A stretch of 64,000 nucleotides of DNA from Kibdelosporangium sp. MJ126-NF4 (GTDB taxonomy: Bacteria > Actinomycetota > Actinomycetes > Mycobacteriales > Pseudonocardiaceae), in NCBI RefSeq assembly GCF_000826545.1, contig NZ_CDME01000011.1, positions 81,001 through 145,000 of the forward strand, given 5' to 3'. Shown here in pieces: positions 1 through 7,544 of this stretch (positions within the stretch are counted from its first letter, which is position 1; every line of letters starts with the position of its first letter). A model generated the notes under the pieces. It ran no database searches. It was not told where the DNA came from and saw only the letters and a program-made list of their open reading frames with translations. Both the position numbers and the translations under genes were made by a program.

Positions 1-210
1 GCCGTCGGTGGGGCGCTCGTCGGGCTGGGTGCGCTTGCCCGCGGTGTAGACCGAGGGGTGTTCGAGCAGCAGCAGCGTGTCGGGCGCGGTGCCCGCGGCG
101 CGGGCCTCGGCGAGCTCGCGCTGCAGATCCCACGCGGCGAGGTAGTCGACGGTGCCGATCTCACGCGTGTCCACGGGTCGCGTGGTGGCACGGCAGGATG
201 TCTCGATCAC
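1..210 (-). CDS. lipB: Octanoyltransferase LipB, N-terminal part (cut by window edge)
   Basis: Only the first 70 codons lie in the window. LipB moves an octanoyl group from octanoyl-ACP to the lipoyl domains of 2-oxoacid dehydrogenases in the cytoplasm, the first step of lipoate synthesis. The visible part holds the family N-terminus ([17 protein letters not shown]) and the conserved [16 protein letters not shown] stretch that lines the active site. The start is GTG at 210, which overlaps the TGA of the PAP2 gene by four bases (GTGA), so translation is probably coupled. An in-frame GTG about 12 codons later is a weaker alternative. The rest of the gene lies left of base 1. Confidence 0.9.
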   Translation of the reverse strand, partial: MIETSCRATTRPVDTREIGTVDYLAAWDLQRELAEARAAGTAPDTLLLLEHPSVYTAGKRTQPDERPTDG

Positions 211-821
211 GATGAAACCCTACGCTCCCGGAGCGGGAGCAGATGCAACGCGGCGGCGACGAGCAGCCCGATTCCGGTCACCCCGAGCGTGCCGCCGAGC
301 ACGTCGGTGACCCAGTGCACATCCAGCAGCACCCGGCACGCGGCGGAGATCACGACCAGCGTGACGCCGACGGCGATCACCTTGCGCAGCAGGCGGCGTG
401 CCAGCCAGCCGCACAGCACGATCCCGGTGAACGCGGCGCTGGCGACCGAGACCACGTGCCCGCTGGGGTAGCTGAAGTCCACATAGTCCCGTGGCCGGTC
501 GCGTTCGTAGACGCCCTTGAACAACGACACCGCGCGACACGCGGCCAGCAACACCATGCACCGCAACAGGACGCTGAGGGTGTACGCGTCCCGGCGCGCC
601 CGGATCGCCAGCAGCACGAGAACGAAGAAGAACACGATCGGCAGGACGGGCCCGAGGATGTCGGACACCACCCAGACGACGTCACCGGCCGGGGTCAGCC
701 AGAACCCGCCGAGCACGTCCGACACGGCCAGGTCGAGCGGCCATGCCGAGTCGTGTACCCAGTACCCGAGCACCAGGAAGACCGTGAGCAGCGCGAAACC
801 CCATGCGCAGGCTCGGATCAA
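207..821 (-). CDS. PAP2-family membrane phosphatase
   Basis: A 204-residue integral membrane protein of the type 2 phosphatidic acid phosphatase family, likely acting on a lipid phosphate or polyprenyl diphosphate at the outer face of the membrane. All three signature motifs are present: K-x6-RP (KGVYERDRP), PSGH (SYPSGH) and the [12 protein letters not shown] block, where the usual SR of motif 3 is CR. Several hydrophobic helices alternate through the chain. The start chosen is TTG at 821, overlapping the TGA of the TIGR01777 gene (TTGA). The gene sits between that gene and lipB in one leftward operon. PAP2 between these two is not the usual arrangement in mycobacteria. Substrate is unknown. 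Confidence 0.85.
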   Translation of the reverse strand: MIRACAWGFALLTVFLVLGYWVHDSAWPLDLAVSDVLGGFWLTPAGDVVWVVSDILGPVLPIVFFFVLVLLAIRARRDAYTLSVLLRCMVLLAACRAVSLFKGVYERDRPRDYVDFSYPSGHVVSVASAAFTGIVLCGWLARRLLRKVIAVGVTLVVISAACRVLLDVHWVTDVLGGTLGVTGIGLLVAAALHLLPLRERRVSS

Positions 822-1708
822 CGTTTGGCCACCGACCCGAGCGCTTCGTCCACAGTGCTGTACGTGAACGTGAAGCCGTTGTCCTGCAGTGCCTTGGGGA
901 TGACGTGCTGACTGGCCAGCGCGCCTTCGTCGGCCAGTTCGCCCAGTGCCAGCCGGAGCGCGAACTTCGGCGCGACCCACGGTGCGGGCCTGCCCAGCGC
1001 ACGGCTGAGCGCGCGGGTGAACTCGGCGTTGGTGACCGGGTTGGGCGAGGTCATGTTCACCGGTCCGCGCACCGACTCGGTGCCGAGGATGTGCAGGATC
1101 GCGTTGATGTGGTCGGCCTGGTGGATCCACGGCATGTACTGGCGGCCGTCGCCGAGCCGCCCGCCGAGCATGAACGAGAACAGCAGCCGGAGCGGGCCGA
1201 GCAGTCCGCCTTGCTTGCTGAGCACGAGCCCGGTCCGCAGGATCGCCACGCGCACGCCGCCGTCCGCCGCCGCCTGGGTGGCACCTTCCCACTGGATGCA
1301 CATCTGGGACAGGAAACCGTCGCCGGGCGGGGTGGTCTCGTCCACGACGCGGCCGCCCGTGTCGCCGTAGTAGCCGACAGCGGAAGCGTTGACCAACAAG
1401 GGGATCCCGCGTTCGGCGATCTCGGCGGCGAGCACCTCGGTCGGTTCGACACGGCTGTCGACGAGTACCTGTTTGCGGGCGTTGCTCAGCCGGGTCAGCG
1501 TGATCGGCGCGCCGCAGAGGTTGACGACCGCGTCGGCGCCGTCCAGCGCCCCGTCGTCGATCCGGCCGGACGGCGGGTCCCATGACCGCTCGTCCGGCGC
1601 CGACGCCGTGCGCCGGACCAACCGGAGTACGTCGTGCCCTTCGCGTCGTAGCGTCGAAACAAGCTCGGTCCCGATCATGCCGGACGACCCGGCCACGACG
1701 ACGCGCAT
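818..1708 (-). CDS. TIGR01777 family NAD(P)-binding epimerase-like protein
   Basis: A 296-residue Rossmann-fold protein of the TIGR01777 (YfcH/SulA-like) family, related to sugar-nucleotide epimerases. The N-terminal GSSGMIG glycine motif binds NAD(P), and NASAVGYYGDTG carries the family's active-site Tyr region. The C-terminal third matches the DUF1731-type tail (VTNAEFTRALSRALGRPAPW...). The reaction is not known for any member. In actinobacteria the gene commonly precedes lipB and lipA, and it does so here with one gene between. ATG start at 1708. Confidence 0.9.
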   Translation of the reverse strand: MRVVVAGSSGMIGTELVSTLRREGHDVLRLVRRTASAPDERSWDPPSGRIDDGALDGADAVVNLCGAPITLTRLSNARKQVLVDSRVEPTEVLAAEIAERGIPLLVNASAVGYYGDTGGRVVDETTPPGDGFLSQMCIQWEGATQAAADGGVRVAILRTGLVLSKQGGLLGPLRLLFSFMLGGRLGDGRQYMPWIHQADHINAILHILGTESVRGPVNMTSPNPVTNAEFTRALSRALGRPAPWVAPKFALRLALGELADEGALASQHVIPKALQDNGFTFTYSTVDEALGSVAKR

Positions 1709-1728
1709 GAACCGATCCTAATGGGCAG

Positions 1729-2661
1729 TCAGAGTTGGGGCGCGACCTCGGCGGCGATCAGGTCCAGGTGGTCGAGGTCGTTCAGGTCGAGGATCTGCAG
1801 GTAGATCCGGCTGATCCCGGTCTGCTCGCGCCACTGGCCGATCCGGTCGACGACCTCGGCCGGGGTGCCGGCCAGTCCCTTGCTCCTGAGCTCGTCGACG
1901 TCCCGGCCCAGCACGGCCGCCCGCCGCGCGACCTGGGCGTCGTCCCAGCCGACGCAGACGACCTGCGCGATCGAGCGGATCATGCCCGCCGGGTCGCGGC
2001 CGATCGCCCGGCACGCCTCGTCCACCCGCTCGTACTGCGCGGCGGCCACGTCCGGGCTGGTGAACGGCAGGTTGAACTCGTCGGCGAACCGGGCGGCCAG
2101 CGCGGGCGTGCGTTTGGCCCCGCGGCCGCCGATGATCACCGGCGGACGCGGGCGCTGTGCCGGTTTCGGCAGCGCGGGCGAGTCCGTGACCTGGTAGTGC
2201 TTGCCCGCGAAGGAGAACTTCTCGTGCAGCGGGGTGGTCCACAGCCCGGTGATCACCGCGAGCTGCTCGGAGTAGATGTCGAACCGGTCACCCAGCGCGG
2301 GGAACGGGATGCCGTACGCGGTGTGTTCGTCGGCGAACCAGCCGCTGCCGATGCCGAACTCCACCCGCCCGCCGGACATCTGGTCGACCTGGGCGACGGT
2401 GATCGCCAGCGGGCCGGGCAGCCGGAAGGTCGCCGCGCTCATCAGGGTGCCCAGCCGGACGCGGCTGGTCTGCACGGCCAGCCCGGCCAGCGTGGCCCAC
2501 GCGTCGGTCGGGCCGGGCAGCCCGTCGACCGTGCCCATTCTGAGGTAGTGGTCGGACCGGAAGAACCCGTCGTAGCCCGCGTCCTCGGCGGCGCGCGCGA
2601 CCTTGAGCAGGTGGCCGTAGTGCGCGCCCTGCTGCGGCTCGGTGAAGATCCTCAGTTCCAC
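1729..2661 (-). CDS. LLM-class F420-dependent oxidoreductase
   Basis: A protein of about 310 residues with the luciferase-like TIM-barrel fold; members of this actinobacterial subgroup use coenzyme F420 as hydride carrier in the cytoplasm. Recognisable features are the start ELRIFTEPQQGAHYG, the FFRSDHYLRMG segment, GGRVEFGIGSGWFADEH and PPVIIGGRGAKRTPALAARFADEFN, all typical of the family. GTG at 2661 gives the family's usual MELRIF start; an in-frame TTG at 2670 is also possible. It lies a few bases after the tetR gene on the same strand and is probably co-transcribed with it, so its substrate may be related to the TetR ligand. Substrate unknown. Confidence 0.87.
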   Translation of the reverse strand: MELRIFTEPQQGAHYGHLLKVARAAEDAGYDGFFRSDHYLRMGTVDGLPGPTDAWATLAGLAVQTSRVRLGTLMSAATFRLPGPLAITVAQVDQMSGGRVEFGIGSGWFADEHTAYGIPFPALGDRFDIYSEQLAVITGLWTTPLHEKFSFAGKHYQVTDSPALPKPAQRPRPPVIIGGRGAKRTPALAARFADEFNLPFTSPDVAAAQYERVDEACRAIGRDPAGMIRSIAQVVCVGWDDAQVARRAAVLGRDVDELRSKGLAGTPAEVVDRIGQWREQTGISRIYLQILDLNDLDHLDLIAAEVAPQL

Positions 2662-2676
2662 GGAATCCAACGTAAC

Positions 2677-3270
2677 TCAGCGGTCGCGTCTGATCCCATC
2701 GATCATGTGGATCAGGACGGTGAACACCTCGGTGCTGGCCTTCTTCGGGTCGGCCGCCTCGGCGATGATCTGCGCGCCGGCCGCCAGTGAGGCGAACATC
2801 ATCCGCGCGGTCATCTCGACGGGGAGGTCGCCGATCTCGCCTTCCTCGATCAGCTGCTCCAGCACCCGGCGCACGATGCCGTAGCTGTGGTGTTCCTCGG
2901 ACTCACGCCAGCGCTCGAAGCCCATCACGACCGGTGCCTCGCGGATGACCAGCCGCTGGTAGGTCGGGTTCAGGCAGACCTTGATGAACTCCTGCACGCC
3001 GTCGAGCGCGCGTTCCCACGGCGCCTCGGCGCCGTCGATCGCCTTGTTCAGCTGGACGGTCGCCCGGGTGGACACCTTGTCGAAAGCGGCCTCGAACAGC
3101 GCCTGCTTGCCACTGAAGTGGTGATAAAGCGCACCTTTGGTGACGCGGGCGCGCTTGACGATGGCGTCGAGTGACGTGGCCGCGTAACCGTTCTTGGTGA
3201 ACAGGTCGATAGCGGAGTCGACCAAGGCGTCCTTGGTCGACTCCGAGTAGTCCGTTCGACGCGACCGCAT
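2677..3270 (-). CDS. TetR-family transcriptional regulator
   Basis: A 197-residue one-component repressor. The N-terminal TetR helix-turn-helix is clear (AIDLFTKNGYAATSLDAIVKRARVTKGALYHHFSGKQALFE split over residues 22-63), followed by an all-helical ligand domain with no recognisable ligand signature. The start is set at ATG 3270 because a GAGG ribosome-binding site lies nine bases before it; the ATG at 3279 is immediately next to that GAGG and is unlikely. The gene is divergent from the hypothetical gene at 3455 and the gap contains four copies of an operator-like inverted repeat. It probably represses itself, the downstream LLM oxidoreductase gene and the divergent pair. Confidence 0.9.
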   Translation of the reverse strand: MRSRRTDYSESTKDALVDSAIDLFTKNGYAATSLDAIVKRARVTKGALYHHFSGKQALFEAAFDKVSTRATVQLNKAIDGAEAPWERALDGVQEFIKVCLNPTYQRLVIREAPVVMGFERWRESEEHHSYGIVRRVLEQLIEEGEIGDLPVEMTARMMFASLAAGAQIIAEAADPKKASTEVFTVLIHMIDGIRRDR

Positions 3271-3295
3271 TATCGACATCCTCGCAACAGTACGA

Positions 3296-3371
3296 CATAC
3301 CGATGGTACGTACTCGTGGTATGTTGACCGTGTCGGCACATACCGATGGTATGCCGCAAACCGGCGGTATG
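3296..3371. promoter_or_regulatory. Cluster of four TetR-operator-like inverted repeats
   Basis: Four copies of a 15-bp inverted repeat of the form CATACC-N3-GGTATG lie in the divergent intergenic region. The copy at 3339-3353 is perfect (CATACCGATGGTATG). Others are 3296-3310 (CATACCGATGGTACG, one mismatch), 3309-3323 (CGTACTCGTGGTATG, two mismatches) and 3357-3371 (CAAACCGGCGGTATG, one mismatch). The position between a TetR gene and its divergent neighbours makes them the natural binding sites of that TetR; this is inferred, not shown. A TTGACC at 3324-3329 could be a rightward -35 element lying between sites. Confidence 0.7.
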
Positions 3372-3454
3372 ACCCAGGTCACGAGCTCAAGGAGGGGACT
3401 CGGGACCGGACGACCAGGTGTGCCGCGGGCCTGACAAGGCTGGAGGGAACAGAC

Positions 3455-3955
3455 ATGAGCTGGAACGACTACTACGAGCGACGCAACACGATCGACTCGG
3501 TACTGGTCCGGGCGGGCAGGAATCCGGGTGGACCACTGCCGGAGACCCCGGCGTTCGCCGACCCGGCGCAACTGCTGCTCGCATTGCACTACCGGTGGAT
3601 GCTGAAGCTCACCGGCAGGCTGGGGACCGTCCTGTCCGAGGCGGAGAACGACCCGTCGGTCGACATGGTCGACGCGATCTCGGACGCGTGGCGCCAGACG
3701 GTCGCCGACAATCCGACGCTGCACGCGGTCCTCGAGGCACACGCCGAGCGCTACGAGCAACTGCGGCCACAACTGCGGATCGAACAGCGCACGCTCGCGC
3801 TGGCCGCCGGGCTGGCCGAGGCGCACGAGCCCACCGACGAGATCACCCGCGTGGGAGCGGCGTTCCGCACATTGCTCCAGACGGCCGCCGAGCAGCCGTC
3901 CCGACGTGGCAACGTAGTGGAACAACTCCTTCGCAGGCTCGTGGCCAGCGCCTGA
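3455..3955 (+). CDS. Hypothetical actinobacterial protein
   Basis: A 166-residue, mostly helical, soluble protein with no domain I recognise. It starts MSWNDYYERRNTIDSVL and has alternating acidic and basic helices; no signal peptide, membrane segment or catalytic motif is visible. A GGAGGG ribosome-binding site lies upstream of ATG 3455. It is divergent from the tetR gene across the operator cluster and is followed 19 bases later by the SDR gene on the same strand, so the two are probably one transcript under the TetR. Function not assigned. Confidence 0.75.
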   Translation: MSWNDYYERRNTIDSVLVRAGRNPGGPLPETPAFADPAQLLLALHYRWMLKLTGRLGTVLSEAENDPSVDMVDAISDAWRQTVADNPTLHAVLEAHAERYEQLRPQLRIEQRTLALAAGLAEAHEPTDEITRVGAAFRTLLQTAAEQPSRRGNVVEQLLRRLVASA

Positions 3956-3974
3956 CACGGCTTATATTCGCCGG

Positions 3975-4895
3975 ATGGCGCACTGGTCCGAGGCCGACAT
4001 CCCCGATCAGACCGGCCGCACCGCACTGGTCACCGGCGCCAACTCCGGGCTGGGCCTGCGCAGCGCGAAGGTCCTCGCGGGGATGGGGGCTCGGGTTCTC
4101 GTCGCGGTCCGCGACCCGGAACGCGGCCGCAGGGCCGTCGCCGAGGTCGGGAGCAACGCCGAACTGCTCGAACTGGACCTGGCCGACCTGGCCTCGGTCC
4201 GCAAGGCCGCGACCGAGGTGCGGGAACGCACCGGCGACAAGCTCGACATCCTGATGAACAACGCGGGCGTGATGGGGACCCCGTTCACCAGGACAGTCGA
4301 CGGCTTCGAGTTGCAGTTCGGCGTGAACCACCTGGGGCACGCCGCGTTGACGTGGCTGCTGTTACCCGCGGTCAAGGACGGCCGCGTGGTCACGGTGACC
4401 AGCATGACGTCCGGAGGTCCGGGCCTCGACCTCGACGACCCGAACTTCGAGCGGCGCCGCTACTCGATCACCGCGGCCTACAGCCAGTCCAAACTGGCGA
4501 ACCTGATCTTCATGGTCGAACTGGCCCGTCGCGCCGAAGCGGCGGGCCTGAACCTGGTCAGCGCGGCCGCTCACCCGGGGCAGGCCGCCACGAACCTGGT
4601 CGGCAACTCGGCACGGATGCGCGACAGCAGTCTGCCGGAGCGAATCATGGGCGGGATACTGGACTGGGGCATGCGACACGTCCTGCAGTCGGTCGAAGTC
4701 GGTGCCCTGCCTCAGTTGTACGCGGCGACCGCACCGGACGTGCGCAACGGCGACTTCCTCGCCCCGAGGTGGGCGATGCAGCTGTTCGGCCCGCCGGTGA
4801 AGGTGCGGCCCAGAGCCGCCGCCGTGAACGAAACGCTCGGACGACGACTCTGGGACGTGACTGCCGAACTGACCGGCATCACACCGGATTTCTAG
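3975..4895 (+). CDS. SDR-family NAD(P)-dependent oxidoreductase (retinol-dehydrogenase-like)
   Basis: A 306-residue short-chain dehydrogenase/reductase. It has the cofactor motif TGANSGLG near residue 17, the NNAGVM motif near residue 93, and the catalytic YSQSK (Tyr-x3-Lys) with an upstream Ser in TSMTS. The overall shape (long C-terminus, VNHLGHAALTWLLLP) matches the retinol dehydrogenase-like SDR group common in actinobacteria. Substrate is unknown. It follows the hypothetical gene at 3455, and both are likely controlled by the TetR. Its last 17 bases overlap the end of the convergent M14 peptidase gene. Confidence 0.9.
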   Translation: MAHWSEADIPDQTGRTALVTGANSGLGLRSAKVLAGMGARVLVAVRDPERGRRAVAEVGSNAELLELDLADLASVRKAATEVRERTGDKLDILMNNAGVMGTPFTRTVDGFELQFGVNHLGHAALTWLLLPAVKDGRVVTVTSMTSGGPGLDLDDPNFERRRYSITAAYSQSKLANLIFMVELARRAEAAGLNLVSAAAHPGQAATNLVGNSARMRDSSLPERIMGGILDWGMRHVLQSVEVGALPQLYAATAPDVRNGDFLAPRWAMQLFGPPVKVRPRAAAVNETLGRRLWDVTAELTGITPDF

Positions 4896-7458
4896 TCGCA
4901 CTCCAGTAGACAGCGTTCGCCACCTGGGCGTAGAGCCCCTTGGGGTGTGCGCGGAACAACGGCTCGGTGCCGAACATGACCACACGGGCGCCGCGCTCGT
5001 CGGCGCCGGAGACGACCACGGCCTGACCGCCCGCCGCGTCCGGCCCACCGGTTCCGTCCGCGTTGGCCCGCCAATGCCCTGCCGCCAACGGATTGCCGGT
5101 GGCGTAGCGCTGTTCCACGGTCACACCCGTGCCGAGTCCGGCGAACCACTGCGGCGAGTACACAAAGGACTGTGCCAGCGCGTCACCGCCGATCGGGCCG
5201 GTTCCGTTGACCACGTTGACGATCCCGTTCGCGTCACCGCGACCCGCGACCGCCGTGACCTCCAACAGCTTCGCGTCGGCGTTGAACTTCGAGCCCGTCG
5301 CACCACGGGTGACCACGCCGCCGCGTGCGGCGAACGCGTCGACCGCGGCTTTGGCAGCCGGGTTGAGCTGGTCGTAGCGCAGCCCCGACGAGACAACGAG
5401 AACGTCCACCCTGGACAGGTCGAAGCCGTCGTTGAGCGTGGCCGTCGACACCGGCCGGACCTCGAAGCCCATGTCCCGCAACGCGAACAGCTCGTCATTG
5501 CCGACCGCGGCCGCCAGGGTCGGCCGCCGCAGCACAACACCGGCGTCACCAGCAGCGGCCAAGCCGAAGCGCACGCCGTACCGGTCGGCCACCTGCAACG
5601 CCGCCACCCGCGCGGAAGCCGGGACGATCACCGAACCGTTGGCCCTGCGCCGCAGTTCGATGCCACGGCCAAGAAGGTCGTTGACCGCCGAGGCGTCCTT
5701 TCCGTCCCGCACGGTGATCGCCAGGTCCTGCCCCGGGCCCGCGTCCACGCCGCCGGTCGGGGACGCGGCGACCACGGCCTTGCTCGGCACACGCAGGTCC
5801 CCGCCCTGGATGATGTCCACGGACGCGCCCCACAGCAGCCGGTGGCTCCAGCCGGAGATGTCGTACATCACCTCGGCATTGGCCGAAACGTCCCGGCCCT
5901 GCTCCAGCAACACGTTGGCCAGCGCCCGCTTCGGCTGGTGCATGTCCACGATGTACGACCCGGCCGGATAGGTGCGGCCCGCCAGCGAGAACGGCCGCTC
6001 CGCCTGGCGCACCCGCACATCGTGCGCGACGAGCTGATCCACCAGACGAGCAGCCGCCGCACCGGAACGCTGTGTCGAACCAGGCTGGGTCGATCCGGCC
6101 GGAAGAACGTAGGCACGCGGGAACTTGGTGGTGAACCGGTCCTCCGGCCCGAACCCGGGGACGAACCCGTCCGGAACGAAGCGCTGCGCCTCACCGGCCG
6201 CGCCGCGCCGGAAGATCTCGATCTGGTTGGCGATCAGCGTGGAACGGTTGTCCCGCACGTACGCGAGGCTGGCCTTCATGCTCGCCTCGGACACGTCGGT
6301 GTTGATCGCCGAACGGCGGCGCAGCTCGGTCTCCGGCAGGTTGTAGGCGTCGTTGTTGACCCGCTGCGGGATCTCGATGGTGTACGAGATCGCGCCGTGG
6401 AACATCGAGTACTGGGCGGTGTAGATCGGCGCCCAACCGTCCCATTCGCCGGATGGGTAGTCGCGGAACGGGATCTGCGTGTTCTGCGCCTCGGGGTGGC
6501 CCAGCGCCTTGACGGCTTTCTCGATGTTCAACCCGTTGGCGTAGCCGTGCTTGATGAACAGGTCGAAGTCGTAGTTCTGGCCGTGCGGCGGGCCGGTCGG
6601 CTCGATCAGCGTGCCGTCGACGTAGCCGTGTTCGTCGAGCATCAGCACCGGCTGGACCGTCTTGACGATGTCCCGCATCGCGATGCCCTCCGGCTGCGTG
6701 GAGGTCACGAAGTCGCGGTTGAGGTCGAAGCCGTTGGCGTTGGCACGGGTGCCGAGGTTGCGGCCGTCCGGGTTGGCCGTGACGTTGAAGTAGATCCGGC
6801 TGTGCGACAGCAGGTCCAGTGCCGTGCGGTCGCGGGTGGTGGCCAGGTACTCGATCTGCCGCAGCGCCGCGTCGGTGCCTTCCCACTCGTTGCCGTGGAT
6901 GTTGTTGTTGATCCAGACCGGCGTCTTGTACGCACGGGCCAGGTGCCGGTCGCGCGCGGCGACAGCGGGGTCGTTCTCGATCTGGTCGCGCCAGCGTTCC
7001 TGCTGGCGCGTCTCCGAAGGGCGTTCCGGCGCGGTCAGCGTGACCAGGTACAGGTCACGGCCGAGGCCGGACTGGCCGACGACCTCGACCGAGATCCGGT
7101 TGCTGCGGCCCTGCAGCGCGTTGAGCCGTGGCGCGATCGCGTGGTACGGCGTCACCCCGAGTTTGATGGACTTGTCAGCGGAATCCTCGGGATAGACCCG
7201 CAGCTGTGTGGTGCGCGGGTAGCCCTCCCGCGACCCGAGCTTGTTCTCGGCCAACGCGGAACGGTTCGCGATCGACGGCGGGTCCACCGCCGCGACCTCG
7301 TTGCGCTCCGGGCCGTTGCCCGGCTCCTCCCCCTTCGGCGACCCTGAACGTGTCGGGGCCGCGAGCGCGGACGGAGCGAGTGTGACAACCATGAGCAGGG
7401 ACAACGCCGAAGCGGCGACAGCTGTGACTACCGGTCTGCGAACCGGACGTTTCCGCAC
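4879..7458 (-). CDS. Secreted M14-family zinc carboxypeptidase, large
   Basis: An 859-residue exported metallopeptidase. A basic N-terminus and hydrophobic stretch ending SALAA form a Sec signal peptide. The M14 zinc site is complete: HGNE (His188, Glu191) and the later His in LDEHGY (about residue 277), with the NPDGR and LNRDF substrate-binding motifs in between. The C-terminal half (about residues 480-859) has no peptidase motifs and looks like a DUF4350/glutamine-amidotransferase-like Rossmann region (VDVLVVSSGLRYDQL). GTG 7458 is preferred because GGGAGG then stands eight bases upstream; GTG 7467 touches it. That ribosome-binding site lies in the 3' arm of a strong hairpin. Confidence 0.87.
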   Translation of the reverse strand: MRKRPVRRPVVTAVAASALSLLMVVTLAPSALAAPTRSGSPKGEEPGNGPERNEVAAVDPPSIANRSALAENKLGSREGYPRTTQLRVYPEDSADKSIKLGVTPYHAIAPRLNALQGRSNRISVEVVGQSGLGRDLYLVTLTAPERPSETRQQERWRDQIENDPAVAARDRHLARAYKTPVWINNNIHGNEWEGTDAALRQIEYLATTRDRTALDLLSHSRIYFNVTANPDGRNLGTRANANGFDLNRDFVTSTQPEGIAMRDIVKTVQPVLMLDEHGYVDGTLIEPTGPPHGQNYDFDLFIKHGYANGLNIEKAVKALGHPEAQNTQIPFRDYPSGEWDGWAPIYTAQYSMFHGAISYTIEIPQRVNNDAYNLPETELRRRSAINTDVSEASMKASLAYVRDNRSTLIANQIEIFRRGAAGEAQRFVPDGFVPGFGPEDRFTTKFPRAYVLPAGSTQPGSTQRSGAAAARLVDQLVAHDVRVRQAERPFSLAGRTYPAGSYIVDMHQPKRALANVLLEQGRDVSANAEVMYDISGWSHRLLWGASVDIIQGGDLRVPSKAVVAASPTGGVDAGPGQDLAITVRDGKDASAVNDLLGRGIELRRRANGSVIVPASARVAALQVADRYGVRFGLAAAGDAGVVLRRPTLAAAVGNDELFALRDMGFEVRPVSTATLNDGFDLSRVDVLVVSSGLRYDQLNPAAKAAVDAFAARGGVVTRGATGSKFNADAKLLEVTAVAGRGDANGIVNVVNGTGPIGGDALAQSFVYSPQWFAGLGTGVTVEQRYATGNPLAAGHWRANADGTGGPDAAGGQAVVVSGADERGARVVMFGTEPLFRAHPKGLYAQVANAVYWSATRNPV

Positions 7459-7463
7459 GAAAA

Positions 7464-7506
7464 GCACCTCCCAGTGGACTGGGGTAGTCAGTCAACTGGG
7501 AGGTGC
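7464..7506 (-). terminator. Hairpin that overlaps the M14 ribosome-binding site
   Basis: A 12-bp perfect inverted repeat (arms 7464-7475 and 7495-7506, core CACCTCCCAGT / ACTGGGAGGTG) encloses a further 4-bp GACT/AGTC stem. On the leftward transcript the 3' arm contains the GGGAGG ribosome-binding site of the M14 gene and is followed by TTTT. It lies 39 bases after the stop of the upstream S33 peptidase gene. It can act as a terminator of that gene, as a lid over the M14 translation start, or both. Confidence 0.7.
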
Positions 7507-7544
7507 GTGTGTCAACCCTCGTCAGAAGGAATTACCGCGCGTCC

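Noticed and set aside
822..1583. Upstream extension of the PAP2 frame to a 458-residue protein
   Set aside because: This part is a second frame of the TIGR01777 gene and is Arg/Gly-rich. The membrane protein begins at TTG 821.
4945..7347. An 800-codon open frame on the plus strand
   Set aside because: It lies antisense to the M14 peptidase gene, whose motifs and signal peptide are clear. High GC keeps the opposite frame open; its translation is Arg/Gly/Asp-rich with no domain.
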